A stretch of DNA of 64,000 bases from Nannocystis sp. (GTDB taxonomy: Bacteria; Myxococcota_A; Polyangia; Nannocystales; Nannocystaceae): contig JADJRG010000022.1 in the NCBI GenBank assembly GCA_016712315.1, forward strand, positions 496,001 to 560,000, written 5' to 3'. Below are positions 45,002 through 53,509 of the stretch, piece after piece (the first letter of the stretch is position 1; each line of letters opens with the position of its first letter). A model generated the notes under the pieces. The model saw only the letters and a list, made by a program, of their open reading frames with translations, was not told the DNA's origin and ran no database searches. The translations under genes were made by a program, and so were the position numbers.

Positions 45002-45706
45002 ATGCACGAGCTCGTCCGCATCGAACACCACGGCCCCGTCGCCCTCCTCCGCATGGACGACGGCAAGGCCAACGCCCTCTCGCACCCCCTCGTCGACGCC
45101 ATCAGCGCCGCCGTCGACCGCGCCAGCGAGGGCGACGCCCGCGCCCTCGTCCTCAGCGGCCGCCCTGGTCGCTTCTCTGGCGGCTTCGATCTCAAAGCCA
45201 TGATGGCCAGCCCCGCCGCCGCCCGCGATCTCGTCCGCGCCGGCGGCGAGCTGATGATGCGCCTCTACGAGCACCCGCTCCCGCTCGTCATCGCCTGCAC
45301 CGGCCACGCCGTCGCCGGCGGCGTCTTGCTCGCGGCCACCGGAGATCTACGGCTCGGCGCCCGCGGCCCCTTCAAGATCGGCCTCAACGAGGTCAGCAAC
45401 GGCATGCCCGTGCCGATCCTCGCCCACGAGCTCGCCCGCGATCGCCTCGATCCTCGCCACCTCGTCGAGGCTGTCCTCCACGCCCGTCTCTACGACCCCG
45501 AGGCCGCCCTCCAGGTCGGCTGGCTCGATCGCCTCGCCGAGCCCGACCAGCTCGAAGCGGAGGCCATCAGCGCCGCCCAGCACCTCGCAGCTCTGCCCGC
45601 GCCCGCCTACGCCCACACCAAGCGCAGCCTCCGCCGCGCCACCATCGAGCACATCCGCGCCACCGTCGAGCAGAACCTCGCCCAATTCACCATCGCCGCT
45701 GGCTGA
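45002..45706 (+). CDS. Enoyl-CoA hydratase/isomerase (crotonase) family protein
   Basis: This 234-residue protein shows the crotonase fold: GKANALSHPLVDAI, GRFSGGFDLKAM (oxyanion-hole loop), a CTGHAVAGGVLLAATGDLRL block with the second oxyanion-hole Gly, and GLNEVSNGMPVP. The usual catalytic Glu pair of hydratases is not clearly placed; the second may be Glu in GLNEVSNG. It may hydrate or isomerise acyl-CoA. It is short for the family (~255), but the core is complete. It follows the preceding gene by 4 bp, suggesting an operon. Confidence 0.87.
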   Translation: MHELVRIEHHGPVALLRMDDGKANALSHPLVDAISAAVDRASEGDARALVLSGRPGRFSGGFDLKAMMASPAAARDLVRAGGELMMRLYEHPLPLVIACTGHAVAGGVLLAATGDLRLGARGPFKIGLNEVSNGMPVPILAHELARDRLDPRHLVEAVLHARLYDPEAALQVGWLDRLAEPDQLEAEAISAAQHLAALPAPAYAHTKRSLRRATIEHIRATVEQNLAQFTIAAG

Positions 45707-45781
45707 GCGTCGATCCTGAGCGCCCGCTTGCGCTGGCCGGCGCCCCCGTGGCCTAATTGCCCCTTCACAGCGGAGGCGAGC

Positions 45782-47407
45782 ATGCGGACCACAACCACGA
45801 TCTTCCTTCTCAGCGCGGCGGCGGCCCTCATCACCGCGTGCAGCGGCGACGACGGCGCGAGCGCCACGGACAGCGCGACAACTGGCACCCTCGATCCCAC
45901 CACCACAGGCGCGTCGACGACCGCCACCACCACCGCCGGCAGCGCCTCCGCCACCGACGCCACCACCAGCGCCGGCACGGACTCCAACTCCGCGAGCGAC
46001 AGCGCCGCCACCACCACCGCCGGCAGCGAGAGCGACAGCGCCACCACCACCGACGGGGTCACCGAAGGCACCGCGACCACCTCGAGCACCACCGGCACCA
46101 CCGCCGCCCCCGATCCAGTCTGCGGCGACGGCCTCGTCGAGGGCGACGAAGAGTGCGACGACGCCAACGCGGACGACAGCGACGAGTGCCTGAGCACCTG
46201 CAAGGCCGCGACCTGCGGCGACGGCCTCGTGCAAGCCGGCGTCGAGGAGTGCGACGACGGCAACACCTTCGACAAGGACTTCTGCTCCAACGCCTGCGCC
46301 AAGGTCCCTTGTGAGCAGCAGGAGGGCATGGATCAGCAAGCTGTCCTCTCGTACATCTGGATCGCTAACTCCAGCCAGAACACCGTCTCGAAGGTCAACA
46401 CCAAGACCGGCGTCGAAGAGGGCCGCTACCGCGTCGCCGGCGGCTCCCCCTCCCGCACCTCCGTCAACCTGCTCGGCGACGTCGCCGTCTCCAGCCGCGA
46501 TCCTGGCGCTGTCACCAAGATCGCCGCCAAGGTCGAGAGCTGCGTCGACAAGAACAACGACGGCCAGATCTTCACCAGCACCGGCCCGAACGACATCAAG
46601 AACCTCGGCGAGGACGAGTGCGTCCTCTGGACCAAGACCATCGCCTCCCCTGGCTACGCCAACGGCCCCCGCGCCACCGCCTGGGAGGGGGTCAAGCCCG
46701 ATCCGGACACCTGCCAATACCCCCCGCAGCGCCTCTGGTTCGGCTGGAAGGACGCCCAGAACCAAGCCCACTTCATGCGCGTCGACGGCGAGACCGGCGC
46801 CACCCTCGACGAGGTCATTCACCCCTGGGGGACCAGCTACAGCCCCTACGGCGGCGCCGTCGACGCGGATGGCAACTTCTACGCCTCCGGCCTCAGCAAC
46901 ATGCCCACCGTCAAGATCAACGCCCAGACCTTACAGGTCACCGATCTCGGGATCGGCCCGGGCTGCAAGTACGGCATGACCCTCGACGCCAAGGGCGACA
47001 TCTGGGTCGGTAGCTGCGGCAACAACGCCGTCTACCACTGGGATCACCTCACCAACATCTGGTCCAACATCGGCGCCGCCGGCGGCTCGCGCGTCAACGG
47101 CATCATGGCCGACGCCTACGGCAACGTCTGGGGCGCCGGCTCCAACCCCTGCCGCCTCGTCCACATCGACGCCGAGACCCGCACCTACGTCAACAACAAC
47201 ATCCCCGTGCCTGGCTGCAACAGCCCCTGGGGCGTCAGCATCGACGCGGAGGGCTACGTCTGGCTCGTCGACATGAGCGCCTCACGCGCCTTCAAGATCG
47301 ACCCCGACACCTACGAGCTCGTCACCACGGTCACCGGCCTCGTCGGCCCCTACACCTACTCCGACATGACCGGCACCGCCCTCGCGCTGCAAGTCATCCC
47401 CCAGTAG
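45782..47407 (+). CDS. Lipoprotein with Cys-rich repeats and NHL/SMP-30-like propeller
   Basis: This 541-residue protein has a strong site GGAGG five bases before the ATG. The signal (TIFLLSAAAALITAC) ends in lipobox ITAC. A 95-residue Thr/Ser/Asp linker follows, then two myxobacterial Cys-rich repeats (VCGDGLVEGDEECDD, TCGDGLVQAGVEECDDGN). The rest has propeller-type strands: YIWIANSSQNTVSKVNTKTG, GAVDADGNFYASGLSN, TLDAKGDIWVGSCGN, NVWGAGSNPCRLVHIDAET. The plan recalls streptogramin lyase-like or Vgb propellers. It is probably displayed on the surface. Confidence 0.87.
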   Translation: MRTTTTIFLLSAAAALITACSGDDGASATDSATTGTLDPTTTGASTTATTTAGSASATDATTSAGTDSNSASDSAATTTAGSESDSATTTDGVTEGTATTSSTTGTTAAPDPVCGDGLVEGDEECDDANADDSDECLSTCKAATCGDGLVQAGVEECDDGNTFDKDFCSNACAKVPCEQQEGMDQQAVLSYIWIANSSQNTVSKVNTKTGVEEGRYRVAGGSPSRTSVNLLGDVAVSSRDPGAVTKIAAKVESCVDKNNDGQIFTSTGPNDIKNLGEDECVLWTKTIASPGYANGPRATAWEGVKPDPDTCQYPPQRLWFGWKDAQNQAHFMRVDGETGATLDEVIHPWGTSYSPYGGAVDADGNFYASGLSNMPTVKINAQTLQVTDLGIGPGCKYGMTLDAKGDIWVGSCGNNAVYHWDHLTNIWSNIGAAGGSRVNGIMADAYGNVWGAGSNPCRLVHIDAETRTYVNNNIPVPGCNSPWGVSIDAEGYVWLVDMSASRAFKIDPDTYELVTTVTGLVGPYTYSDMTGTALALQVIPQ

Positions 47408-47441
47408 TCGGGCGCACGCGCCGCGCGTCGGAGCTGTCCTC

Positions 47442-47627
47442 TCAGTCAGCTCCGCCGCGCCGGCGACGCAGCGCGGCCGCCCCGAGCAGCAGCCCCGCGA
47501 TCGCGACCGGCGACCCGCCTTCAGCGATCGAACAGCCCCCCTTGCCCGGCGGCACATCCGCCGACCCCGCACCAGCCGCCAACAACAGCGCAAAAACGAC
47601 CCCAGAACCACAAAACAGAGCCCGCAT
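47442..47627 (-). CDS. Minimal MYXO-CTERM protein
   Basis: This 61-residue protein is almost only a signal peptide (ALFCGSGVVFALLLAAGAG) plus a MYXO-CTERM tail: GGCSIAEGG, then a hydrophobic helix (VAIAGLLLGAAAL) and a basic end RRRRG. MYXO-CTERM tails are thought to be processed by the myxosortase system and put proteins on the cell surface. ATG 47627 has GAGGTG four bases upstream; a GTG one codon further is also possible. Only about 12 residues would remain between signal and tail. It converges with the propeller lipoprotein gene. Confidence 0.75.
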   Translation of the reverse strand: MRALFCGSGVVFALLLAAGAGSADVPPGKGGCSIAEGGSPVAIAGLLLGAAALRRRRGGAD

Positions 47628-47720
47628 CACCCACCTCTATCACGCCGCCCGGCGTCGCCGCCTGCCCTGACGCACCCCCTCGCTTGGGATCCCCGTCCGC
47701 CTCTGGCAACCTCCCAAGCG

Positions 47721-49082
47721 ATGCTCTCGCGCGCCCTCCCGCTCCTCCTCGCCCTCCCGCTGCTCGCCGTCTGCGGCCACAAGGCGGGCCTCGCCGGCCA
47801 AGGGGCCAACGTCGTCGCCTCCTCCTCTGTGTACCTGCGCAACACCTTCGACACGGATCCTTCGATCTACGTCGGCCGCTTCATCCCCGCCGGCGTCACC
47901 GAGCTCGACGAGTCCAACGCCATGGTCCTCGCCTGCTCCAAGCACATCACCAGCCGCTTCATCGACGGCGGCGGCGTCGACTACAGCGAAGATCTCAAGG
48001 TCAGCACCCAGGTCGCCCTCAAGGTCGGGCTGCCGACCGTCGCCAGCGCCAGCGGCAGCTACGACGCCGCCCAGACCGCCCGCGCCAAGTACAAGCTCAC
48101 CGGCAAGATCGTCGCCGAGATCGCTGATCCCGAGGCCTTCGCCGCCTGTTGCAAGGGACAGCCTGATCAGTGCTCCGATCGCTTCATCGGCGAGTTCATC
48201 CAAGGCACCGGCGCCCTCCTGCACGAGACCGCGCGCAGCACCGAGGTCAAGGCCGACGGCACCGTCGCTCAAGCCGCCGGCGTCAACGCCGAGGCTGGCG
48301 TCGGCCGCAGCGCCGAGTGGCAGCGGCTCGCCGAGTTCCCCGATCCCGTCTACTTCGCCTTCAAGGTCAACCCGACCCCCTACACCCAGGCCGCCGTCAA
48401 CACCTGCCCGAGCTGGGTCGACAACCCGCCCGCCGCCGCCGGCGGCGTCTACGTCGTCGGCCGCAGCGACAACGCCCGCAGCGAGCAAAGCGCGCGCAGC
48501 GGCGCCATGAACAACGCGACCATGATGGCCATGCGCGCGGCCGGGATCAGCTACGGCGTCATGATCCCGGTGCGCGCCGAGTCGTGGTGCGTCACCACCT
48601 CCACCGCGCGCCGCGGCGCCCTCCGCTACTCGGCGCGCGTGCTCACCTTCGTCACCGATCAAGCGCTCGCCGAGGCCAAGGTCGAGGCCCGTCAGCTCGC
48701 GGAGCGTGAGGAGGCCGCCGAGCGAGCCGCGGCCGCCGAACGGGATCGACCTGGGCGGACCACCGGGCCCATCGCACCGACCCAAGGAGATCCTGCGCCG
48801 ACCCAAGCGGCCGCGACCGATCTTCAGCGGATCCTCGCCGCGGTCCAGGCTGAGTCCTTCGGCAGCGACAAGCTCGCGGCCCTCGCCCTCAGCGCCCGCG
48901 GGGCCCGCCTCACCGCCGCCGAAGGCCGCCAAGTCCTCGACCTCTTCAGCTTCAGCGGCGAGAAGCTCGAGGCCCTCCAACAGCTGCGCCCCATCATCCA
49001 GGATCCCCAGAACTGGGAGCAGCTCGTCAACGGCTTCACCCACGCCAGCGACCGCGACGAGGCCCGCAAGCTCGCCCCCTAG
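47721..49082 (+). CDS. Lipoprotein with C-terminal DUF4476 domain
   Basis: This 453-residue protein has a signal MLSRALPLLLALPLLAVC, with Cys18 the likely lipidated residue. Residues ~30-320 form a beta-rich region with several Cys (ACSKHITSRF, FAACCKGQPDQC, NTCPSW, WCVTTST) and the repeated-looking YVVGRSDN. An Arg/Glu/Ala helix then leads into a DUF4476 domain (ILAAVQAESFGSDKLAALAL, LTAAEGRQVLDLFSF, GEKLEALQQLRPIIQDP, NWEQLVNGF). The function of DUF4476 is unknown. It stands in its own transcription unit next to the MYXO-CTERM gene. Confidence 0.85.
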   Translation: MLSRALPLLLALPLLAVCGHKAGLAGQGANVVASSSVYLRNTFDTDPSIYVGRFIPAGVTELDESNAMVLACSKHITSRFIDGGGVDYSEDLKVSTQVALKVGLPTVASASGSYDAAQTARAKYKLTGKIVAEIADPEAFAACCKGQPDQCSDRFIGEFIQGTGALLHETARSTEVKADGTVAQAAGVNAEAGVGRSAEWQRLAEFPDPVYFAFKVNPTPYTQAAVNTCPSWVDNPPAAAGGVYVVGRSDNARSEQSARSGAMNNATMMAMRAAGISYGVMIPVRAESWCVTTSTARRGALRYSARVLTFVTDQALAEAKVEARQLAEREEAAERAAAAERDRPGRTTGPIAPTQGDPAPTQAAATDLQRILAAVQAESFGSDKLAALALSARGARLTAAEGRQVLDLFSFSGEKLEALQQLRPIIQDPQNWEQLVNGFTHASDRDEARKLAP

Positions 49083-49172
49083 CCCGAACGCTCGCCCACC
49101 AAGCGAGCGGCAAAGACAGCGACGCCGACGCGGCCTTCACCGCGCCGGCGCGCCTCGCTGCGGCCCTCGGGC

Positions 49173-50225
49173 TCAGCGCTTGATGATGTTTCCGTCCTTG
49201 TCGTACTCGACGTCGGAGCCGCCCAGCACGTCGCCGACGTCCGAGCTGAAGCTCTCATCGTCTTTGATGTTGGGGAGGCGCTCGCCGAGGCTGGCCTCGA
49301 TCCGCGAGTCGATCACGGTGAGCATGACGACGCCGTGCACGGCGGTCAGGTCGAAGGAGCGGATCTTCTCGCCGTCCTTCGCCGACCACTCGTAGTAGCG
49401 GAGCAGCGGGGCCGCGGTCTTGGGGTCCTGCTTCACCTTGGCCTCGGGGCTCGGCCCGAACCACTTCTTGAAGGACTCGTCGACGACGACCTCGTACTCC
49501 TTCCCGGGCCACTTCTCCTTGTTGTAGGCGTAGATGACCTTCCAGAGGCCGCCGTCCTTGAAGAAGAAGAACTTGCGGAGGTTGGCGCCGCTCTTGGTCC
49601 AGATCATCTCCTCGCCGTTATCGTCGGCGAAGTCGAACTGGATCAGGCTGACCCCCCACTTGTGCTTGGAGTTCGCCGTGAACTTGACGTTGCCGCGGCG
49701 GAGCTCGTCGAGCTGCTCCTTCTTCCAGTTGCGGTTGCGGTCCTGGGCGTTGGCGTCGGTCGCGTCCTTCTGCCGCTGCCCGTACTCCGCCTCGATGCTG
49801 CGGGCGAGCTGGGTGAGCACGTTCTCGGGGCTCATACCCCACTCGTAGCCCTTCATGAGGGCCTTCACGCCGATCTGAGCGGAGAGCTTGGGGTCGGAGT
49901 CCACCATGGTGCACTCCTTCTTCTTGGCCTTGCCCTTGCCGACGGTCTTACAGACCTCCTTCATCGGCGGCCGCTTCACCTCGGCCTCGGCCTTGGCCGT
50001 CGCCGCGTCCATGTCCTCTGAGGCAGGTGCGACCTCCCCGCCCTCGCCGCCCTCTTCACCGCCGGAGGGGACGAAATTGTCTTCGTTGTCCTCGCTCACG
50101 CCCTTGCTGGCGGTCTTGTCACCGACGTCCTCGCCATCGGTGGGGGTCGTGGTGTCACTCTTCTTGCAGCTAGCCGCGAGGGCCAGGCCGAGGGTCATCG
50201 CGACGATGCTTGCACGCTTGAACAT
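49173..50225 (-). CDS. Hypothetical lipoprotein with acidic N-terminal region
   Basis: This 350-residue protein has AGGAGG four bases before ATG 50225. The signal ends in LAASC (Cys20). An acidic, Gly/Glu-rich segment (GGEEGGEGGEV) and Lys-rich stretch (GKGKAKKKEC) follow. The C-terminal two-thirds is a compact domain: LMKGYEWGMSPENVLTQLAR, KFFFFKDGGLWKVIYAYNKEKW, KQDPKTAAPLLRYYEWSA and VMLTVIDSRI. It looks like a small periplasmic or outer-membrane lipoprotein of a family I do not know. Strong translation signals suggest good expression. Confidence 0.75.
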   Translation of the reverse strand: MFKRASIVAMTLGLALAASCKKSDTTTPTDGEDVGDKTASKGVSEDNEDNFVPSGGEEGGEGGEVAPASEDMDAATAKAEAEVKRPPMKEVCKTVGKGKAKKKECTMVDSDPKLSAQIGVKALMKGYEWGMSPENVLTQLARSIEAEYGQRQKDATDANAQDRNRNWKKEQLDELRRGNVKFTANSKHKWGVSLIQFDFADDNGEEMIWTKSGANLRKFFFFKDGGLWKVIYAYNKEKWPGKEYEVVVDESFKKWFGPSPEAKVKQDPKTAAPLLRYYEWSAKDGEKIRSFDLTAVHGVVMLTVIDSRIEASLGERLPNIKDDESFSSDVGDVLGGSDVEYDKDGNIIKR

Positions 50226-50318
50226 CCTGCCTCCTGATGCGCGGACACTATCATGGAGCCGGGCGAGCGTCACGGCGGGCCGCCTCGCGAGCAGGCGCGA
50301 GCAGGCGCGAGGACGCGC

Positions 50319-50909
50319 CTAGAGCGGGATGATCGTGTACGCGATCCGATCGGGGTCGGCCGGGTCGACGGTGACCTCGATCCGTGCGCGGGCTCTGAAC
50401 TGATCCAGCATCGACTGGCAAGCGCCGACGAAGAGCGCCTGGATCCCGCGGCTGCGCACCACCTGCGGCAGCAGGGTGCCGCTGTGCAGGCGCAGGCGTC
50501 CGTCGCCGTCATCGACCATCTCGATGGCGCCGCAGCGGCGGGTGACCAGCCCCCAGGCGGTCGGCGCCAGGCGAATGAGCTGCTGCGAGGCGTCGGGGCC
50601 GCGATGGCTCGCGCGGACATCATCAGCCATCGGCCGCAGCAGGCCGGTGTCGTAGGTGTCGAGCATGAGCGCCGTCCAAAACTCCCGGCTCCCCTGCTCG
50701 CCGAGCACCGCGGCGATCGCGTCACAGAAGGCGATCATCTCACCGAGCTCGAGCCAGCTCTCCGCGGCGACGGTGCGGATCGCCTCCCAGCGGTGGTTGC
50801 CGAGGATCTCGCGGATCTCCGCGCCCTTGCCGTCAGGGAGCGCACGGAGCCGGCGCATCGCCATCTTAGCGAAGTTCGCGAGGACTGCGGGGTTGAGGTC
50901 GGCGCTCAT
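50319..50909 (-). CDS. Hypothetical protein, possibly of a myxobacterial paralogous family
   Basis: This 196-residue soluble protein has no signal. Residues 1-70 are helical (LANFAKMAMRRLRALPDGKG, EAIRTVAAESWLELGEMIAF). The middle has AVLGEQGSREFWTALMLDTYDTGLL, and the end is beta-rich (AIEMVDDGDGRLRLHSG, RARARIEVTVDPADPDRIAY). The size and helix-then-sheet plan resemble the DUF2378 or heme-NO-binding-like regulators of myxobacteria, but no motif decides it. It lies 63 bp from the Tex gene end and 93 bp from the lipoprotein start. Confidence 0.6.
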   Translation of the reverse strand: MSADLNPAVLANFAKMAMRRLRALPDGKGAEIREILGNHRWEAIRTVAAESWLELGEMIAFCDAIAAVLGEQGSREFWTALMLDTYDTGLLRPMADDVRASHRGPDASQQLIRLAPTAWGLVTRRCGAIEMVDDGDGRLRLHSGTLLPQVVRSRGIQALFVGACQSMLDQFRARARIEVTVDPADPDRIAYTIIPL

Positions 50910-50972
50910 CTTCGGGGCGGGACGGTAGCACAGCCGGGCGAGCCTCCCGCAAGGTCAGCATCCGCAAAGCGA

Positions 50973-53300
50973 CTACTTGCGGAGCTTCATGAAGGGGTTG
51001 TGGCGAAAGTCCTCGGCGCGCGGCCCGCTTGGGGCGCTTCGCTGCGGCGTTCGACCCGGTTGGGCCTGCGCTCGCGGGCTAACCTCCTCCTTGGACCTGC
51101 GGCTCGGCGCCGCCGCGGGCTCGTCTCGGCGCGCGCTGAGGGCGATCCGTTTGCGCTCCAGGTCGACGCTGACGACCCGCACCTTGAGACGATCCCCCGC
51201 CTTGACGACCTCGTGCGGGTCTTTGACGAAGCGATCGGCGAGCTGGGAGATGTGCACCAGCCCGTCCTGGTGCACCCCGAGATCGACGAAGGCGCCGAAG
51301 GCGGTGACGTTGGTGACCACCCCCTCGAGCACCATACCCTCCTTGAGATCCGCGAGCGTCGTCACGTCGGCGCGGAACTTGGGCGGGTCAAACGCGGCCC
51401 GCGGGTCGCGGCCAGGGCGCTGGAGCTCGGCGATGATGTCCCGCAAGGTCGGCTCCCCGACCCCCTCACCGACATAACGCTCGATCGGGATGTTCGCCGC
51501 GCGGGCGCCATCGCCGAGCAGCTCCGCGATCGAGACGCCGAGATCCGCGGCGATCCGAGCGACGAGCTCGTAGCGCTCCGGGTGCACCGCGGAGGCGTCG
51601 AGCGGATCCTCGCCGCCGATGATCCTCATAAACCCCGCGCACAGCTCGTAGGTGCGCGGCCCGAGCCCCGCGACCTCCAGCAGCTGGCGCCGGCGACGGA
51701 AAGCCCCTCGCTCATCACGGTGCCGGACGATGCTGCGGGCCAGCGAGGGGCCGACGCCAGAGACCCGGGCGAGCAGCGGCGCGGAGGCGGTGTTGAGATC
51801 GACGCCCACATGGTTCACGCAGCTCTCCACCACCTGCTCGAGCTTGCGGGCCAGCAGCGGCTGGAAGACGTCGTGCTGGTACTGACCGACGCCGATCGCC
51901 TTGGGGTCGATCTTCACCAGCTCCGCGAGCGGGTCTTGGAGGCGACGTCCGATCGACGCGGCGCCGCGCAGGCTGACGTCGAGGCCAGGCAGCTCCTCCC
52001 GCGCGATCTCCGACGCCGAGTAGACGCTGGCGCCGGCCTCGCTGACGACGACGACGATCAGATCGCTGATCCCCGCCTCAGCCAGCACCTCGCGGACGAA
52101 CGACTCGGCCTCGCGCCCGCCGGTGCCGTTGCCGATCGCGATCGCGCGCGGGACGTGGCGCGCGAGGAACCCCGCGAGATCTTGGCGCGCCCGCTGATCC
52201 GCCTGCTTCCCCTGCCCCGGATAGATCGTCGCAGTATCGACCACCTTACCCGTCGCGTCGATCGCCGTGAGCTTGCACCCGGTGCGGTGCCCCGGATCGA
52301 GCGCGACCACCGGCTGACCGCCGAGCGGAGCGGCCAGCAGCAGCGTGCGGAGGTTCTGCGCGAACACCTCCACCGCCTCTCGATCCGCCCGCATCTTCAG
52401 ATCGATGCGCACCTCCGTCTCGATGCTCGGCGCGAGCAGCCGGGAGAAGCTGTCCTTCAGGGCAGCCCGCAGCAGCTCGGCGAAGGGCGAGGCGGGGCGC
52501 AGGCCGAAGCCCCGCTCGAGCGCGGGCAACGCCGCCTCGACGTCGATGAGCAGGCGCACCCGGAGGAAGCCGTCCTGCTCGCCGCGGCGGACCGCGAGGT
52601 AGCGATGCGAGGGGATCGTCGCCAGCTTCTCCTCAAAGTCGTTGTAGAGCTCGAATTTGCTCGAGACGCCCACCTTGTCCGCCGCCACCTGCGAGCGCAC
52701 CACGCCGTCGCGCTGGAACAGCTCACGCACGTAGGCGCGCAGCTCCGGGCGCTCCGCCGCGAGCTCGGCGATGATGTCACGGGCCCCCGCGAGCGCCGCC
52801 GCCGCGTCCGGCACGTCGAGATCAGGCAGCTCAGGGTCCTTTCGCAGGTACGCGGCCGCCTCAACCACCGGATCGCCGCTCTCCGGCTGCGCGAGGATCC
52901 GCTCGGCGAGCGGCGCGAGGCCCCGCTCCCGCGCGATGATGGCGCGGGTGCGCCGCTTGGGCTTGTGCGGCAGGTAGAGGTCCTCGAGCGCCGCCTTGGT
53001 CGTGCATGCGAGGATCTGCCCGCGAAGCTCTGGGGTCAGCTTGCCCGCCTCCTCGAGCCCGCGGAGGATCGTCCGGCGGCGGTCCTCCAGCTCGAGCACA
53101 TACGCGCGGCGCTCCTCGATCGCGCGGATCTGCACCTCATCGAGGCCCCCCGTCAGCTCCTTGCGATATCGCGCGATGAAAGGGACCGTCGCCCCCTCGG
53201 CGAGCAAGCGGACGACCGCCGCGACCGATCGCTCCGCGAGGGAGAGCTCCCGGGCGAGCTGCGGGACAGGATCATAGGCGGGGGCAGCGTCGGCGGCCAT
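50973..53300 (-). CDS. tex: Tex family transcription accessory protein
   Basis: This 775-residue protein has the full Tex order. The N-terminal helical Tex_N domain contains PFIARYRKELTGGLDE and LYLPHKPKRRTRA. A YqgF-like domain (VVALDPGHRTGCKLTAID) is followed by tandem helix-hairpin-helix (LNTASAPLLARVSGVGPSLA) and a C-terminal S1 domain (KEGMVLEGVVTNVTAFGAFVDLG, HISQLA). Tex binds nucleic acid and affects transcription elongation. ATG 53300 is the natural start. The C-terminal tail after S1 is basic and Ser/Arg-rich. The gap before it carries a 53-bp tandem repeat. Confidence 0.95.
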   Translation of the reverse strand: MAADAAPAYDPVPQLARELSLAERSVAAVVRLLAEGATVPFIARYRKELTGGLDEVQIRAIEERRAYVLELEDRRRTILRGLEEAGKLTPELRGQILACTTKAALEDLYLPHKPKRRTRAIIARERGLAPLAERILAQPESGDPVVEAAAYLRKDPELPDLDVPDAAAALAGARDIIAELAAERPELRAYVRELFQRDGVVRSQVAADKVGVSSKFELYNDFEEKLATIPSHRYLAVRRGEQDGFLRVRLLIDVEAALPALERGFGLRPASPFAELLRAALKDSFSRLLAPSIETEVRIDLKMRADREAVEVFAQNLRTLLLAAPLGGQPVVALDPGHRTGCKLTAIDATGKVVDTATIYPGQGKQADQRARQDLAGFLARHVPRAIAIGNGTGGREAESFVREVLAEAGISDLIVVVVSEAGASVYSASEIAREELPGLDVSLRGAASIGRRLQDPLAELVKIDPKAIGVGQYQHDVFQPLLARKLEQVVESCVNHVGVDLNTASAPLLARVSGVGPSLARSIVRHRDERGAFRRRRQLLEVAGLGPRTYELCAGFMRIIGGEDPLDASAVHPERYELVARIAADLGVSIAELLGDGARAANIPIERYVGEGVGEPTLRDIIAELQRPGRDPRAAFDPPKFRADVTTLADLKEGMVLEGVVTNVTAFGAFVDLGVHQDGLVHISQLADRFVKDPHEVVKAGDRLKVRVVSVDLERKRIALSARRDEPAAAPSRRSKEEVSPRAQAQPGRTPQRSAPSGPRAEDFRHNPFMKLRK

Positions 53301-53360
53301 GGGCGGCGGAGAATGCCGAGCAGGGCGGGGCTTGTCTAGGCGGCGCGTCGAGGCGGCGGG

Positions 53361-53487
53361 GCGAGCTCGTCGACGCAGCGCATGGAGGCCGGCGTTGTCG
53401 CCACCTCGCACGGGCGAGCTCGTCGACGCAGCGCATGGAGGCCGGTGTTGTCGCCACCTCGCACGGGGCGAGCTCGTCGACGCAGCT
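53361..53487. repeat. 53-bp direct tandem repeat in the tex leader
   Basis: Copies begin at 53361, 53414 and 53468 with CGAGCTCGTCGACGCAG. The first two are nearly identical over the whole unit (one C/T difference, one extra G); the third is truncated after about 18 bp. The array lies between the mutS stop and the tex start, so it is upstream of tex. Each unit carries the palindromic blocks CGAGCTCG and GTCGAC. Confidence 0.9.
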
Positions 53488-53509
53488 CCTCGAGGCAGGC
53501 GCCGCCGGC

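Noticed and set aside
50253..53339. Plus-strand 1028-residue open frame opposite tex
   Set aside because: It is the shadow of the tex gene. Its translation is Arg/Asp/Leu-rich low-complexity sequence with no domain, while the minus-strand frame is a complete Tex protein.
53361..53487. CRISPR array
   Set aside because: The copies are directly adjacent with no unique spacers, and there are no cas genes.
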